The notes beneath the pieces were generated by a model. That model saw nothing but the letters and a program-made list of their open reading frames with translations, searched no databases and was not told the DNA's origin. A program made the translations under genes and the position numbers. A stretch of DNA of 64,000 nt from Campylobacter concisus (GTDB taxonomy: Bacteria; Campylobacterota; Campylobacteria; Campylobacterales; Campylobacteraceae): contig NZ_PIRO01000001.1 in assembly GCF_003048905.1 (NCBI RefSeq), positions 558,001-622,000 of the forward strand, written 5' to 3'. Below, piece after piece: positions 30,090-38,968 of the stretch; position 1 is the stretch's first letter; each line of letters begins with the position of its first letter.

Positions 30090-31642
30090 AAGCCCAGCTT
30101 TATCCTACCAGCAGCACTTCTAGCGCCATTGCAAAATATCTCAAAATAAACCTTCTCTTCTTTTTGCGAAATTTCTATGCAAAGCTCGTCATTTGGCCTT
30201 ACAAACTTTAAAAATTTCAGATTCTCTACCACGCACTGATCGCCTATTTCTGCGCCAAGCTCTCTTGCAAATTTAAATACAAAATCAAGCTGCACAAAGC
30301 CAGGCAGTAGCGGTAAATTTGGAAAATGTTCAGTAAAGATACCAAGTGCTGGGCTAAGCTTTGTCTTAAATTTATAAATGCCATTTTCGCTACTTTTATC
30401 CCAGCTAGGCTCTTCGCTCTTTTCTAAAAGCTCTTTAAAATTTGCTTTTAAAAATTTCCCTTGTGCGTTTTTGCAAAGCGAGCTAACGATTTTAAAATAC
30501 CTAACACTATTTTTAAACTCAGGCCTTAAAAGCTCATTTAATCTTGCTACAATGCCCTTTTTGCCGCTATCTCTAAAGAGCTTCACACCCTCTTCACTAA
30601 GCTCTAAAAGTGCGGCTAGGCGCTTAAATTTTGGATGCGTATCGCAGTAGCAGTCTTTTAAAAGACCGCTTTCAAGCATCTTATTTTCAATGCTTATTAG
30701 ATTGACCCTTTTGTCATTTAGCTTAACGATCCTATCGATCCTGCCCTTTAGCGTGAGTCTGTTACCCTTTATCTGTGCCCAGTCGCTAGTCTGAAAAAAC
30801 TCACACCAAGGCGAGCTCACGTTTAGTGCCTCGTCCTCGCTAAGACCTGCCTTTACCTTACTAAAAAGTAAAAGCTCATCGCCTAAATTTCTAGCCACTA
30901 CACCAGTTTCAGTGCTACCATAGATGTCGATGATGCGCGCACTGCTTAGTTTTGCTATGCTAGCTCTTAGCTCACTCTTTAGGGCTGAGCCGGCACAGAT
31001 GATGTTTTTTAGCCCTGAAATTTCAGCTGCTCTTGGGCTAGAAATTAGCGTTTGAAGCAAAACTGGGCTTGTTATGAAACTTAAATTTTCAAGATCTAGC
31101 TCAAAGATTGCCTCTGGGTAATTTAGCTCCTTGCTAACGGCCTTTGCACCAGAGATGATGGGCAAAAATACCTTAAAAGTAAGGCCAAACATATGCTGAT
31201 GCGAAACGCTTGAAAAAAATGTATCACTTTCATTAACCCCAAGTTCTTCTTTTAAAAATAGCCCTTCTTCTATCATCGCACCAAGTCTTTTTGGGATATT
31301 TTTGCTATTTCCAGTCGAGCCTGAAGTTTGAAGAAAAAAAGTAGAATTTAGATTAAATTTTGGCTCTATATTTCTGACTGGAGCCAAAAAATTCTTGAAA
31401 TTTTCATCATTGATATTAAATTTATCACTACTAAAAATAGGCTTTGCAAGAAAAATCGGTCTCACGCCGATCGCAAGTGCTCCAAAAAAAGCTACACAAA
31501 AGTCAAAAGTTTCACTTAGATAGATCTCTATCTCACTCACGCCATACTCTTTTAAATTTGCCCCAAAAATACCAACTTGTGAGTATAAATTTTTATCAAT
31601 ATCAACAAATTTAAACTCTTTTAGACTATTTTCAAACTCCAT
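30086..31642 (-). CDS. Fused acyl-ACP ligase and hot-dog dehydratase (ApeH-ApeI type)
   Basis: 518 residues. The N-terminal 400 residues are an AMP-forming ligase: phosphate loop LQTSGSTGNSKNIPKRLG, IDIYGSTETGVVA, LKGRIDRIVKLNDKRVNL. The C-terminal 110 residues are a FabA/FabZ-like hot-dog domain with FTEHFPNLPLLPGFVQLDFV, as in ApeI dehydratases. The ligase would load the starter acid on the carrier protein; the dehydratase acts during chain extension. In the E. coli and Xenorhabdus clusters these are, from memory, separate proteins, so the fusion is worth noting. 4-bp overlap with the glycosyl/acyltransferase gene. Confidence 0.83.
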   Translation of the reverse strand: MEFENSLKEFKFVDIDKNLYSQVGIFGANLKEYGVSEIEIYLSETFDFCVAFFGALAIGVRPIFLAKPIFSSDKFNINDENFKNFLAPVRNIEPKFNLNSTFFLQTSGSTGNSKNIPKRLGAMIEEGLFLKEELGVNESDTFFSSVSHQHMFGLTFKVFLPIISGAKAVSKELNYPEAIFELDLENLSFITSPVLLQTLISSPRAAEISGLKNIICAGSALKSELRASIAKLSSARIIDIYGSTETGVVARNLGDELLLFSKVKAGLSEDEALNVSSPWCEFFQTSDWAQIKGNRLTLKGRIDRIVKLNDKRVNLISIENKMLESGLLKDCYCDTHPKFKRLAALLELSEEGVKLFRDSGKKGIVARLNELLRPEFKNSVRYFKIVSSLCKNAQGKFLKANFKELLEKSEEPSWDKSSENGIYKFKTKLSPALGIFTEHFPNLPLLPGFVQLDFVFKFARELGAEIGDQCVVENLKFLKFVRPNDELCIEISQKEEKVYFEIFCNGARSAAGRIKLGL

Positions 31643-32177
31643 TTTTCCTCTTTAAAATAAAAATTTTACGATATAAAATTTCTCCAAAAAACAAAAATCC
31701 CATCAAAATATAAGAGACAAAAGAGCAGTAAATACTCCAATAAAATTTATTTTCAAAACACGATAAAACAAATGCAAAAATCGCATTAAATACAAAAAAT
31801 AAGCACCAAATTTTTGTTAATCCTCTTGTGTAACTAACGACCTTTTCATCTATATTTTTCTCTTTTAATCTAGCAATTTTGGTTATAACAGCCTCACCCT
31901 TTAAGCTGTAAAAAAAGATCGCCAAAAAGCCAAGGCTTACGATACTTGGGTATAAAAGTGCTAAATTTACGCTTCTAAAAATAGAACAAATCGCAAAAAA
32001 TATCCCGGCCGCTAAGCAAACCTGCCTTTTCTTGCCACTTTCAAAATAGGCTCTAAGCCCCCAAAGCACACATAAAACACCAAATATCAAAGTGGCATTT
32101 TCTTGCCAAAAAAATAGCACTAAAGGATAAGCAATGCTTACTAAAATTAGCACTAGGTTTACTATTTTATGCTTCAA
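31632..32177 (-). CDS. COG4648-type membrane protein of the cluster
   Basis: 181 residues, about six membrane helices (6-25, 28-45, 55-70, 75-92, 122-140, 147-167). Short conserved block ARLKEKNIDEKVVSYTRGLTKIW in the middle loop. Proteins of this kind of unknown function sit between the carrier proteins and the ligase in aryl-polyene clusters. Its start lies within the end of the downstream-most acyl carrier gene (11 bp overlap) and its end overlaps the ligase gene by 11 bp. Confidence 0.72.
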   Translation of the reverse strand: MKHKIVNLVLILVSIAYPLVLFFWQENATLIFGVLCVLWGLRAYFESGKKRQVCLAAGIFFAICSIFRSVNLALLYPSIVSLGFLAIFFYSLKGEAVITKIARLKEKNIDEKVVSYTRGLTKIWCLFFVFNAIFAFVLSCFENKFYWSIYCSFVSYILMGFLFFGEILYRKIFILKRKNGV

Positions 32178-32412
32178 ATTTCTTTGCTACGGCTTTTACG
32201 ATATCATCAAGCGTTTTTACGTTTTTAAAATCCTCTGGCATCAGCCTATGTCCGGTTTGACGTTTGATGTAATCAATCATATCAATAGCGTCGATGCTAT
32301 CAATCTGCAAATCCTCATATATCCTAGTTTCTGGCTTTATCTTGCTCTCATCTATCTCAAAAAGATCGATCAAGGCTTTCTTTAAAATTTCAAAAATTTC
32401 TTTTTCACTCAT
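32167..32412 (-). CDS. Acyl carrier protein (second)
   Basis: 81 residues, phosphopantetheine-binding fold. The attachment Ser is in the motif DLQIDSIDAIDMIDYI (about residue 38). It is one of two adjacent, clearly different carrier proteins; aryl-polyene systems use a pair (ApeE/ApeF). ATG after a good GGAAAT-type site, 2 bp from the previous gene. Confidence 0.88.
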   Translation of the reverse strand: MSEKEIFEILKKALIDLFEIDESKIKPETRIYEDLQIDSIDAIDMIDYIKRQTGHRLMPEDFKNVKTLDDIVKAVAKKFEA

Positions 32413-32414
32413 AG

Positions 32415-32675
32415 TTATTTCCTATTTTCGTAAATGTATTTTGCAAGAGAAGATACGCTAAAAAATATCTCTTTTAGATTTGCGCTCTTTGAGTCAAGCA
32501 CAAGACCATATTTTTTCTGCACCGCAAGTCCAAGCTCTAAAGCATCGACGCTATCAAGCCCAAGACCATCATTAAAAAGTGGCGCATTCTCATCAATATC
32601 ACTTGGCTTCATATCCTCTAAATTTAAGCTTGTGATGATCAACTCTTTTATATCATTAACTAGCTCTTTCACCAA
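32415..32675 (-). CDS. Acyl carrier protein (first)
   Basis: 86 residues, phosphopantetheine carrier. The Ser lies in GLGLDSVDALELGLAVQKKY (about residue 41). The LGLDSVDALEL pattern is the one seen in aryl-polyene and flexirubin carriers. It overlaps the acyltransferase gene upstream by 20 bp and lies 2 bp from the second carrier protein. The housekeeping AcpP is expected elsewhere. Confidence 0.9.
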   Translation of the reverse strand: MVKELVNDIKELIITSLNLEDMKPSDIDENAPLFNDGLGLDSVDALELGLAVQKKYGLVLDSKSANLKEIFFSVSSLAKYIYENRK

Positions 32676-33402
32676 ATTCCTCCTTATAAATTTTACTTAT
32701 CTCATCATGCATTGCCCTGGCCCTCACGGGGCTTGGCCTATCTTTTAAAAACATATCAACATCAAAATTTTTCATCTCTTTAAAATGATATTTTATCTTT
32801 TCATCTGGTATTTTGTACCACGGTTCATTTTTTCTAAGGCTTCTTGGGTGCATATTGATGCCAATACATACAATATTTTTAGCGCCTTTTACACCTATGT
32901 AAGCTGCTGCCTTATGAAAAATAATTTCATCTTTCGTACGTGTGCCCTCTGGGAAAATTAATAAATTTTCACCGCTTTTTAAAACCTCCACGCTTTTTTG
33001 TAAAAATTCCTCATTATTTGTATTTGGTATATAGTTGCACGCCCTAATAGCCGCAAATAAAAATATATTTTTGCCAAGCTCGCCCTTTACGATGCAGTTT
33101 ATTCTTTTAAATTTTGAAACTAAAAAGACCACATCAAGAAGCGAAGGGTGGTTTGCTATGACCAAATTTGATCCGCCATTTAGCTTGCTAAGCTCAAATT
33201 TATAGTCCAAACGCCCACAATTTTTAGCAACTTTTATAAAAAATCCCCAAGAAATTCTAACTAAATCACGGCATAAATTTTGTATAAATTTAAATTTATT
33301 TAGCCCCAAAAGCACCACTGGCACAAGCAGCAAATCTCCGCTTATGCAAATGATCGCAAAAAATAAAAAGAAAGATCCAGTTCTTAAAATTTTAAGGCTC
33401 AT
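32656..33402 (-). CDS. 1-acyl-glycerol-3-phosphate acyltransferase-like protein
   Basis: About 248 residues from the preferred start. PlsC family: HX4D in VIANHPSLLDVVFL, LLIFPEGTRTKDE, and one or two N-terminal membrane helices (about 10-35). ATG 33402 is chosen because GGAAT precedes it and the next gene upstream ends just inside (11 bp overlap); the frame is open further to 33465 within that gene. In aryl-polyene clusters this enzyme probably helps build the glycerolipid anchor. Confidence 0.82.
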   Translation of the reverse strand: MSLKILRTGSFFLFFAIICISGDLLLVPVVLLGLNKFKFIQNLCRDLVRISWGFFIKVAKNCGRLDYKFELSKLNGGSNLVIANHPSLLDVVFLVSKFKRINCIVKGELGKNIFLFAAIRACNYIPNTNNEEFLQKSVEVLKSGENLLIFPEGTRTKDEIIFHKAAAYIGVKGAKNIVCIGINMHPRSLRKNEPWYKIPDEKIKYHFKEMKNFDVDMFLKDRPSPVRARAMHDEISKIYKEEFGERAS

Positions 33403-34060
33403 AGCTAAAATTCCAAGATGAAGAATAACTACAACTTTGCCAGCTTTTTGATATTTTTGGATCAAAATTTACAATAAAGCTTTTTAATAAATTCCCGAAA
33501 ATTTCTTTTTCTCTTTTAGCTCTTTTTAGAGTTAAAACTCTCTCATTTTTTGCCCCTGAGACAACAAGAGTGAGCATAAATGATGGCTTTTTCTCATCAA
33601 AATAACTCTGCTTTATCGACTCATGATAAGCAAGTATTAGTACCTTTTCATATCCATCATTTAGTCTTAAAAATGCCGCTTGCAGCGCATCTTCGACTGG
33701 ACTAAAAGAGGAAATGGCAAGAATTTCATTGTGATTTTTAGCTTCTATGCTAAGAAGTGACGAGATAGCGTTATGTACCGAAAGTGAAAACGAAGTAGGT
33801 GAAACTGGCTCAGCTTTTGCCAGTGCAGTCTCTAGCTCAAAGCAGCGATTTATCTCTCCTTCATATGAGCTAAAAATAACTGGCATATCAAGCTTATCAA
33901 AGCCACTAAGTAGGCTAAAAGCGCACTTTGCAGCACTACTTAGCCTTCTTCTTTGAATTGGTGGAATTTTTGCTAGATCAAATTCTTTTTTGTATCTAGC
34001 CAGATCCTCGCCGACATCGCCATAAGCTATCGCATCAAAAAAATCAATTTGAAATTTCAT
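33392..34060 (-). CDS. ApeC-like chain-length factor (ketosynthase-like N-terminal domain)
   Basis: 222 residues. It is a shortened beta-ketoacyl-synthase-like protein: residues IQRRRLSSAAKCAFSLL, FSSYEGEINRCFEL, VSPTSFSLSVHNAISSLLS and MLTLVVSG match the COG/Pfam ketoacyl-synt-2 family. The Cys nucleophile region is replaced (SVHNAISS), so it is not itself a ketosynthase; it is thought to dimerise with the real one and limit chain length, as ApeC does. The ATG shares its A with the stop of the upstream gene (TAATG). The frame extends to 34117, but that stretch is inside the upstream gene. Confidence 0.82.
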   Translation of the reverse strand: MKFQIDFFDAIAYGDVGEDLARYKKEFDLAKIPPIQRRRLSSAAKCAFSLLSGFDKLDMPVIFSSYEGEINRCFELETALAKAEPVSPTSFSLSVHNAISSLLSIEAKNHNEILAISSFSPVEDALQAAFLRLNDGYEKVLILAYHESIKQSYFDEKKPSFMLTLVVSGAKNERVLTLKRAKREKEIFGNLLKSFIVNFDPKISKSWQSCSYSSSWNFSYEP

Positions 34061-34476
34061 TATTTCGCGATATCGCCTTTTAGAGTAACGCCAGACATCA
34101 AAGCACCGCTTCCACACTGAAACTGAGTTTTTGAGTTAAATGGATGCTTTTTGTAGTAGCCAGTTAGATTTACAACCTTTGTGCCACCTTCTTTTAATGC
34201 TCTTTCTTGGAAAGTCTTTAATGCCGAAAGAAGTGCGATTTGGCATGCCTCTTCATCACTTTTATTAAAACCATTTGTCTTTTTATTTGATGTTAGATCT
34301 TTTACAATTACCTGTCCACTATATCCTGTGCCAAAGCTGATACTTACATTTGGTAGTAAGAAATTTTTAGCTTTTGGACCATTTAGGAAGTCAAGTGAGT
34401 GATATTTCACATCATCTCTTGCATTAAGACTTGTAGCAAATGCCAAAATGGCAACTAATGAAATTAATTTTTTCAT
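34060..34476 (-). CDS. Secreted small protein, 'excinuclease ATPase subunit'-like
   Basis: 138 residues with a signal peptide (MKKLISLVAILAFATSLNA). The mature part (VSISFGTGYSGQVIVKDLTS, CQIALLSALKTFQERALKEG, VVNLTGYYKKHPFNSKTQ, FQCGSG) matches a family often mislabelled as excinuclease ATPase subunit, probably a YbjQ/heavy-metal-fold periplasmic protein. It has no relation to UvrA. It is embedded in the polyene-like operon, 11 bp after the ketosynthase gene, so it may be an envelope accessory. The role is unknown. Confidence 0.68.
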   Translation of the reverse strand: MKKLISLVAILAFATSLNARDDVKYHSLDFLNGPKAKNFLLPNVSISFGTGYSGQVIVKDLTSNKKTNGFNKSDEEACQIALLSALKTFQERALKEGGTKVVNLTGYYKKHPFNSKTQFQCGSGALMSGVTLKGDIAK

Positions 34477-34487
34477 ATTTATCCTTT

Positions 34488-35741
34488 TTAAAAAATGTTT
34501 TTAACTCTTTTAAATATCAAAGATGTATTTACACCACCAAATGCAAAGTTATTGCTCATAACAAAGTCCGTTTTTATCGGAGCTGGCTCTTTTAAATAGT
34601 TTAGCTTTGCGCACTCAGGATCGATCACGTTTAAATTTATAGTTGGGAAAAACAGCTCTTCTCTCATCATCATAATAGAAGCGATCGCCTCCAGTCCGCC
34701 ACAAGCGCCAAGCGTATGACCAAGATAGCTTTTAAGTGAGCTAATGGCGATATCCTCTCCAAAAAGCTCGTTTGTAGCGATACTCTCGGCTATGTCGCCA
34801 TGTTTTGTCGCAGTCGCATGGGCATTTACGTAACCTATACTTTTTGGCTCTAGCTTTGCGTCACGAAGCGCTAAGCTCATCGCCGCTTTCATCGTAGCGC
34901 TTTGTGGTCTTGTGATGTGTGTGCCGTCACACGTCGAGCCAAAACCAACAACCTCAGCGTAAATTTTAGCTCCTCTTTTTAAGGCACTCTCTTCACTTTC
35001 AAGCACTAAAAACCCAGCTCCCTCGCCAAGCACCAAGCCATCTCTATCTTTTTCAAACGGCGTTGGGCTCAAATCTGGCGTGCTGTTTTTTACACTAGTC
35101 GCGTAAAGCTTATCAAAGACGTATGCCTCGCTCACGCAAAGCTCTTCAGCCCCACCAGCTAACATCATATCTATGCTGCCATTTTTTATGCTCTCATATG
35201 CGTATCCAATGGCATGCGAACCGCTCGTGCAGGCCGATGACGTCGGGATTATACGTCCTTTTAGCGAGTAAAATAGCGCAATATTTGCCGCTGTGGTGTG
35301 AGGCATCATCTTTATATAGGTATTTGCGTTAAAACCGCTATCCATGTCCAAAACTAGCTTTGCCATATCAAGGATAGAGTCGGTACTGCCAGTACTTGAG
35401 CCGCTTGCCACACCCATTCTGCCATCTTGCACACTTGGGTCTAAATTTGACTCATTTAACTCATCACCTTTTAATAATCCAGCATCTTTTAAAGCAAGTC
35501 CAGCCGCATGTACGCTATAACACGACACCTTGCCAAGGCTTCTTAGCTGTTTCCTATCCCACTCTTGCGGATATTTGTAGTCTATGATAGGTGCTGCTAG
35601 GCGAGTGTTTAGATCTTTACAACTCTCCCACTCGCTCATATATCTCACGGCGTTTTTGCCTTCAAGAAATTTAGCCCTCATCTCCTCCCAGCTGTTGCCA
35701 AAAGCACTGACTGCGCCGATACCTGTGACAAATACACGCAT
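34488..35741 (-). CDS. Beta-ketoacyl-ACP synthase (ApeR/ApeO type)
   Basis: 417 residues, thiolase-fold KAS I/II. The Cys-His-His set is complete: PTSSACTSGSHAIGYAY (Cys, about 172), VNAHATATKHGD and SLKSYLGHTLGACGGLEA. C-terminal MSNNFAFGGVNTSLIF. ATG 35741 shares its A with the stop of the ketoreductase gene (TAATG), with GGAGG upstream. It elongates the polyene chain with malonyl units, presumably paired with the ApeC-like protein. Confidence 0.88.
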   Translation of the reverse strand: MRVFVTGIGAVSAFGNSWEEMRAKFLEGKNAVRYMSEWESCKDLNTRLAAPIIDYKYPQEWDRKQLRSLGKVSCYSVHAAGLALKDAGLLKGDELNESNLDPSVQDGRMGVASGSSTGSTDSILDMAKLVLDMDSGFNANTYIKMMPHTTAANIALFYSLKGRIIPTSSACTSGSHAIGYAYESIKNGSIDMMLAGGAEELCVSEAYVFDKLYATSVKNSTPDLSPTPFEKDRDGLVLGEGAGFLVLESEESALKRGAKIYAEVVGFGSTCDGTHITRPQSATMKAAMSLALRDAKLEPKSIGYVNAHATATKHGDIAESIATNELFGEDIAISSLKSYLGHTLGACGGLEAIASIMMMREELFFPTINLNVIDPECAKLNYLKEPAPIKTDFVMSNNFAFGGVNTSLIFKRVKNIF

Positions 35742-36460
35742 TAGCAAAGTCCTCCATTTACACCGATAACCTGCCTTGTGATGTAGCTAGCCTCGTCGCT
35801 TAGTAAAAATTTAACCAGCCCTGCCACTTCATCTGCCTCTCCAGCTCTTTTTGCAGGTATGGCCTTTAGTACTTCGCCCAAGAAATCGCTATTTAAAATT
35901 TCTTCGCTCATATCTGTCTTTATAAGCCCAGGTGCTACACAGTTTACTGTTATGCCTCTACTTGCAAGCTCGACTGCAAGGGCTTTGCTGGCTCCTATAA
36001 TGCCAGCTTTGCTAGCTGAGTAGTTCACCTGACCTCTGTTGCCAATGACGCCTGAAACAGAGCTTAGTGTTACTATTCTAGCTGGCTTTCTAGCCCTTAT
36101 CATGGGCATTAGCGCTGGTCTTAGGACATTGTAAAAGCCATTTAAATTTACATCTATCACATCAAACCACTCTTCATCGCTCAGCCCCACAAAGGTGTTA
36201 TCCCTTGTTATGCCAGCATTTAGCACAACACCGTAGTATACGCCATTTGCTTCCATGTCAGCCTCTATGGCCTCTTTTGCTGCGGCCGTATCAGCCACGT
36301 CAAATGTCATAAATTTAGCCCCAAGCTCACTAGCCATCTTTAAAAGCTCATCGCTCTTACTTCTTGCATGAAGCACCACTTCGTACTCGTTAGCTAAGCG
36401 TTTAGCGATACTAGCTCCTATGCCTCTACTTGATCCAGTTATCAATACTCTCTTACTCAC
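35741..36460 (-). CDS. 3-oxoacyl-ACP reductase (FabG-like, ApeQ type)
   Basis: 239 residues, classical short-chain dehydrogenase. NADPH loop ITGSSRGIGASIAKRL, VLNAGITRDN, catalytic Ser in LSSVSGVIGNRGQ, Tyr-Lys in VNYSASKAGIIGAS, and APGLIKTDM. It reduces the 3-keto intermediate before dehydration. It lies between a dehydratase and a ketosynthase with overlapping ends. The general FabG is expected elsewhere. Confidence 0.9.
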   Translation of the reverse strand: MSKRVLITGSSRGIGASIAKRLANEYEVVLHARSKSDELLKMASELGAKFMTFDVADTAAAKEAIEADMEANGVYYGVVLNAGITRDNTFVGLSDEEWFDVIDVNLNGFYNVLRPALMPMIRARKPARIVTLSSVSGVIGNRGQVNYSASKAGIIGASKALAVELASRGITVNCVAPGLIKTDMSEEILNSDFLGEVLKAIPAKRAGEADEVAGLVKFLLSDEASYITRQVIGVNGGLC

Positions 36461-36896
36461 TAAGTGCCTTTTTTACAAATTCTTCATCAGGGCTCATCAC
36501 GTTTAAAACAGCCCTTGCGCCAAGCTCGCCATTTACAAAAAGCTCACTGTCATAAACGCCAAATCCACTCTCATCTTGGATCGAGCACTTTGAGATGATC
36601 ACTATCTCATCGCCCACTTTAAAATATGGCCTAAAAATTTCAAATTTTCTACTGCCTAGCAAAAAGCCAAATATCGCCTTTTCGCCCCTTAGCTCACGCA
36701 TCTTTGAGTCATAAATTCCAAGGCTTTGAGCCATCATCTCAATCGCCTTTTGCATCTGAAATTTCCCATCTTCTAAAAATGGATTTTGCTCATTTATCAC
36801 ACTTCTTACTTTGATACTCTCACAAGGCGTAAATTCTAAAATTTCATCGATCAGGGTTATGGCGCTGCTGTGCGGCAAATAGTCACTTATCATCAT
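36453..36896 (-). CDS. FabZ-like 3-hydroxyacyl-ACP dehydratase (ApeP type)
   Basis: 147 residues, hot-dog fold. N-terminal DYLPHSSAITLIDEIL contains the active-site His (LPH) as in ApeP; the central helix QMQKAIEMMAQSLGIYDS and FLLGSRKFEIFRPYFKVGDE match the family. In aryl-polyene systems ApeP works with ApeI to set the all-trans double bonds. Overlaps of 8 bp with the ketoreductase gene and 4 bp with the upstream ketosynthase gene. Confidence 0.85.
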   Translation of the reverse strand: MMISDYLPHSSAITLIDEILEFTPCESIKVRSVINEQNPFLEDGKFQMQKAIEMMAQSLGIYDSKMRELRGEKAIFGFLLGSRKFEIFRPYFKVGDEIVIISKCSIQDESGFGVYDSELFVNGELGARAVLNVMSPDEEFVKKALSE

Positions 36897-38062
36897 CTCA
36901 CTCTTTTAAATATTATTACGGCGTTGTCTCCGCCAAAGGCAAAAGATAGCGACATCGCTGTTTTTACGTCAAATTTCGTGCCACTTTTTACTAAATTTAT
37001 AGCTTCCAAACTCTCATCATACTCGCCGTCATAAACATGTGGCGGCAAGGTGCTATTTTCTTGCATGCAAAGCATCACGCAAATGGCGCTCTCGATGGCT
37101 CCAGCAGCTCCAAGTGTGTGTCCAATCTGTGGCTTTAGTGAGCTAGCATATGCGGAGCCAAGCGTTAAATTTACTGCTTTTGCCTCCATTTTGTCATTTG
37201 CTTGCGTACCGGTGCCATGCAAATTTACATAGTCCACGCCGTCTATGCCAGCTTTTTTTAAAGCTTCTTTTATACAAGAAATTGCCATTTTGGCATTAAA
37301 ATCAGGCTGAGTCATATGAAAAGCGTCGCAGTTTGAGGCCGAGCCAGCGACCGCAACGTTTGAAATTTCATCACGGCTCAGCAAAAATAGCCCAGCTCCC
37401 TCGCCTATGTTTATACCCTCTCTGTTTTTAGAAAATGGCTGGCTTGGTTTTTGACTTAAAATGCTAAGTGAGTTAAAGCCATTTATGGTTAATGTGTTTA
37501 AACTATCGACACCACCACATATAACCGCATCGCAAATATCGCTTTTTATTAGTCTTTGTGCCTCAATAATCGCCTTAACACCAGAAGTACAGGCAGTTGA
37601 AACACAAAAACTTGGACCTTCTAATCCATAAAATTCGCTCACAAATTCGGTCACATTTGCAAGACAGTTTCTGTCTATGCCAAACTTGCTTTTATCAAAA
37701 ATTTCAGTTTTTATATACTCTTTAAAAGTCCAAAAATTTTCTTCAATTCCACTCGTTGTAGTGCCTAAAATAACACCTACACGGCTCTTACCAAATTTTT
37801 TGATAGCCTTTTTTATCTCATCGTCAAGCTCAAGAAGCGTGTTTAGAAGCAAAGCATTGGTTCTTGTTTTGAAGTGTTCTTTTGTGTTCTTGGCAAACTC
37901 TGGCAGTGCCTTATCAAATTTCGCTACTAAAAATTTATTCTCAGGATGAAACTCACTGCTAAGGCCTAGAAATCTCTTTCCACTTAAAAGCGAGCTCAAA
38001 TTCTCATCACTACTGCTCCCTGCTGCACTAATAATGGCTGGTTTGCTAACGTAGATCAACAC
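36893..38062 (-). CDS. Beta-ketoacyl-ACP synthase (second, ApeO/ApeR type)
   Basis: 389 residues, KAS fold with complete triad: VSTACTSGVKAIIEAQRL (Cys, about 160), VNLHGTGTQANDKMEAKAVN (His) and SSLKPQIGHTLGAAGAIESA (His). The N-terminus is shorter than in FabF. With the other ketosynthase and the ApeC-like factor it makes up the elongation module. The start overlaps the lipoprotein gene by 17 bp. Confidence 0.88.
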   Translation of the reverse strand: MLIYVSKPAIISAAGSSSDENLSSLLSGKRFLGLSSEFHPENKFLVAKFDKALPEFAKNTKEHFKTRTNALLLNTLLELDDEIKKAIKKFGKSRVGVILGTTTSGIEENFWTFKEYIKTEIFDKSKFGIDRNCLANVTEFVSEFYGLEGPSFCVSTACTSGVKAIIEAQRLIKSDICDAVICGGVDSLNTLTINGFNSLSILSQKPSQPFSKNREGINIGEGAGLFLLSRDEISNVAVAGSASNCDAFHMTQPDFNAKMAISCIKEALKKAGIDGVDYVNLHGTGTQANDKMEAKAVNLTLGSAYASSLKPQIGHTLGAAGAIESAICVMLCMQENSTLPPHVYDGEYDESLEAINLVKSGTKFDVKTAMSLSFAFGGDNAVIIFKRVR

Positions 38063-38423
38063 TTTCTACCTTATAATATTGATCATCTATCATAAATTTT
38101 TGCTCATTTTTTTCATCTTTTATCATCTCTAGCACTTTTATAAAAAGTTCATTGTAGGCACTATTTGGTGGCAAAAAACCTAAATTTTTAAAGCTACCAT
38201 CTTTTAAAACTCGCCTAGCTTCTGGCGCGCCAAGTGCGTTTACAAGGCTAAATTTATACTCATTCTTGCTATTTTGCACGTAAAGCAAAAGTAGACCTTT
38301 TGATGAGCTTACCTTAAATGTTTTTAAGTCAAAATCTGCCATCTGTGGCGTATCAAATTTCTTTGCACATCCAAGAGCAAAAAGCGAAATAGCAAGGATC
38401 ATGACTATTTTTTTTATAAGCAA
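38046..38423 (-). CDS. Lipoprotein of the cluster (DUF3261-like)
   Basis: 125 residues with a lipobox (MILAISLFALGC, Cys about 19) after a basic start. The mature part is beta-rich (GLLLLYVQNSKNEYKFSLV, LGAPEARRVLKDGSFKNLGF, NELFIKVLEMI), resembling the DUF3261 lipoprotein that accompanies ketosynthases in aryl-polyene clusters. It probably works in product export at the outer membrane. Family assignment is tentative. Confidence 0.65.
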   Translation of the reverse strand: MLIKKIVMILAISLFALGCAKKFDTPQMADFDLKTFKVSSSKGLLLLYVQNSKNEYKFSLVNALGAPEARRVLKDGSFKNLGFLPPNSAYNELFIKVLEMIKDEKNEQKFMIDDQYYKVESVDLR

Positions 38424-38446
38424 TCTTTACCTTTTAATGTTAAAAA

Positions 38447-38968
38447 TTACAAAAGTTTAATAATTATATCTTTGCATTGCTTAAATGCAAGGCAAATAAT
38501 AAATGAATTATTAATAATTAAGTATTTTTTTGCCATTTCATCGTAGCTGGTAGTACCAAGATCGCTAAACGATAAATTTTTAAGCTTTAAAACCGCTTCT
38601 TTTGCAGTATAAATTTCATAAAATTTTTGCATTTTATCTTTTGCATTTGCCAAATTTTTGCTCTCATCTTTTGTAAAGCAAAAGCTAGCTACCGCGTCAA
38701 AATTTCTCTGCTTTAGCTCTTCTACATCGACTCCGATCTTTTCTTTTGAAATGGCTAAAACTGCGATATTTTCTTTATGCGAAAGACAGATTTTACCTCG
38801 CATCTTTGCTTTAAATTTTAAGTAGCGAGATATTTTAAATGAGTTTTGTTTTATTAAATTTGGATATTTTTTTACTCTTCTGCGATCTTTTTTATCTAGC
38901 ATTTTTGGGCTAAATTTCTCACCGCAAAAGCTGATAAAAAGATAAATTTCACCCCTTTTTATAGGCAT
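38447..38968 (-). CDS. 4'-phosphopantetheinyl transferase (Sfp type, short)
   Basis: 173 residues. It transfers phosphopantetheine from CoA to carrier-protein Ser. Key motifs: KICLSHKENIAVLAIS, IGVDVEELKQRNFDAVASFC (Mg-binding Asp-Glu pair), and FYEIYTAKEAVLKLKNLS, the WxxKEA-type motif with Tyr for Trp. It probably activates the two carrier proteins of this cluster. The gene overlaps the upstream unknown gene by 20 bp. Confidence 0.85.
   Translation of the reverse strand: MPIKRGEIYLFISFCGEKFSPKMLDKKDRRRVKKYPNLIKQNSFKISRYLKFKAKMRGKICLSHKENIAVLAISKEKIGVDVEELKQRNFDAVASFCFTKDESKNLANAKDKMQKFYEIYTAKEAVLKLKNLSFSDLGTTSYDEMAKKYLIINNSFIICLAFKQCKDIIIKLL

Noticed and set aside
34060-34476. Excinuclease (DNA repair) function suggested by the common family name
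   Set aside because: The protein is small, secreted and lacks any ATPase or zinc motif of UvrA; the name is a database artefact.
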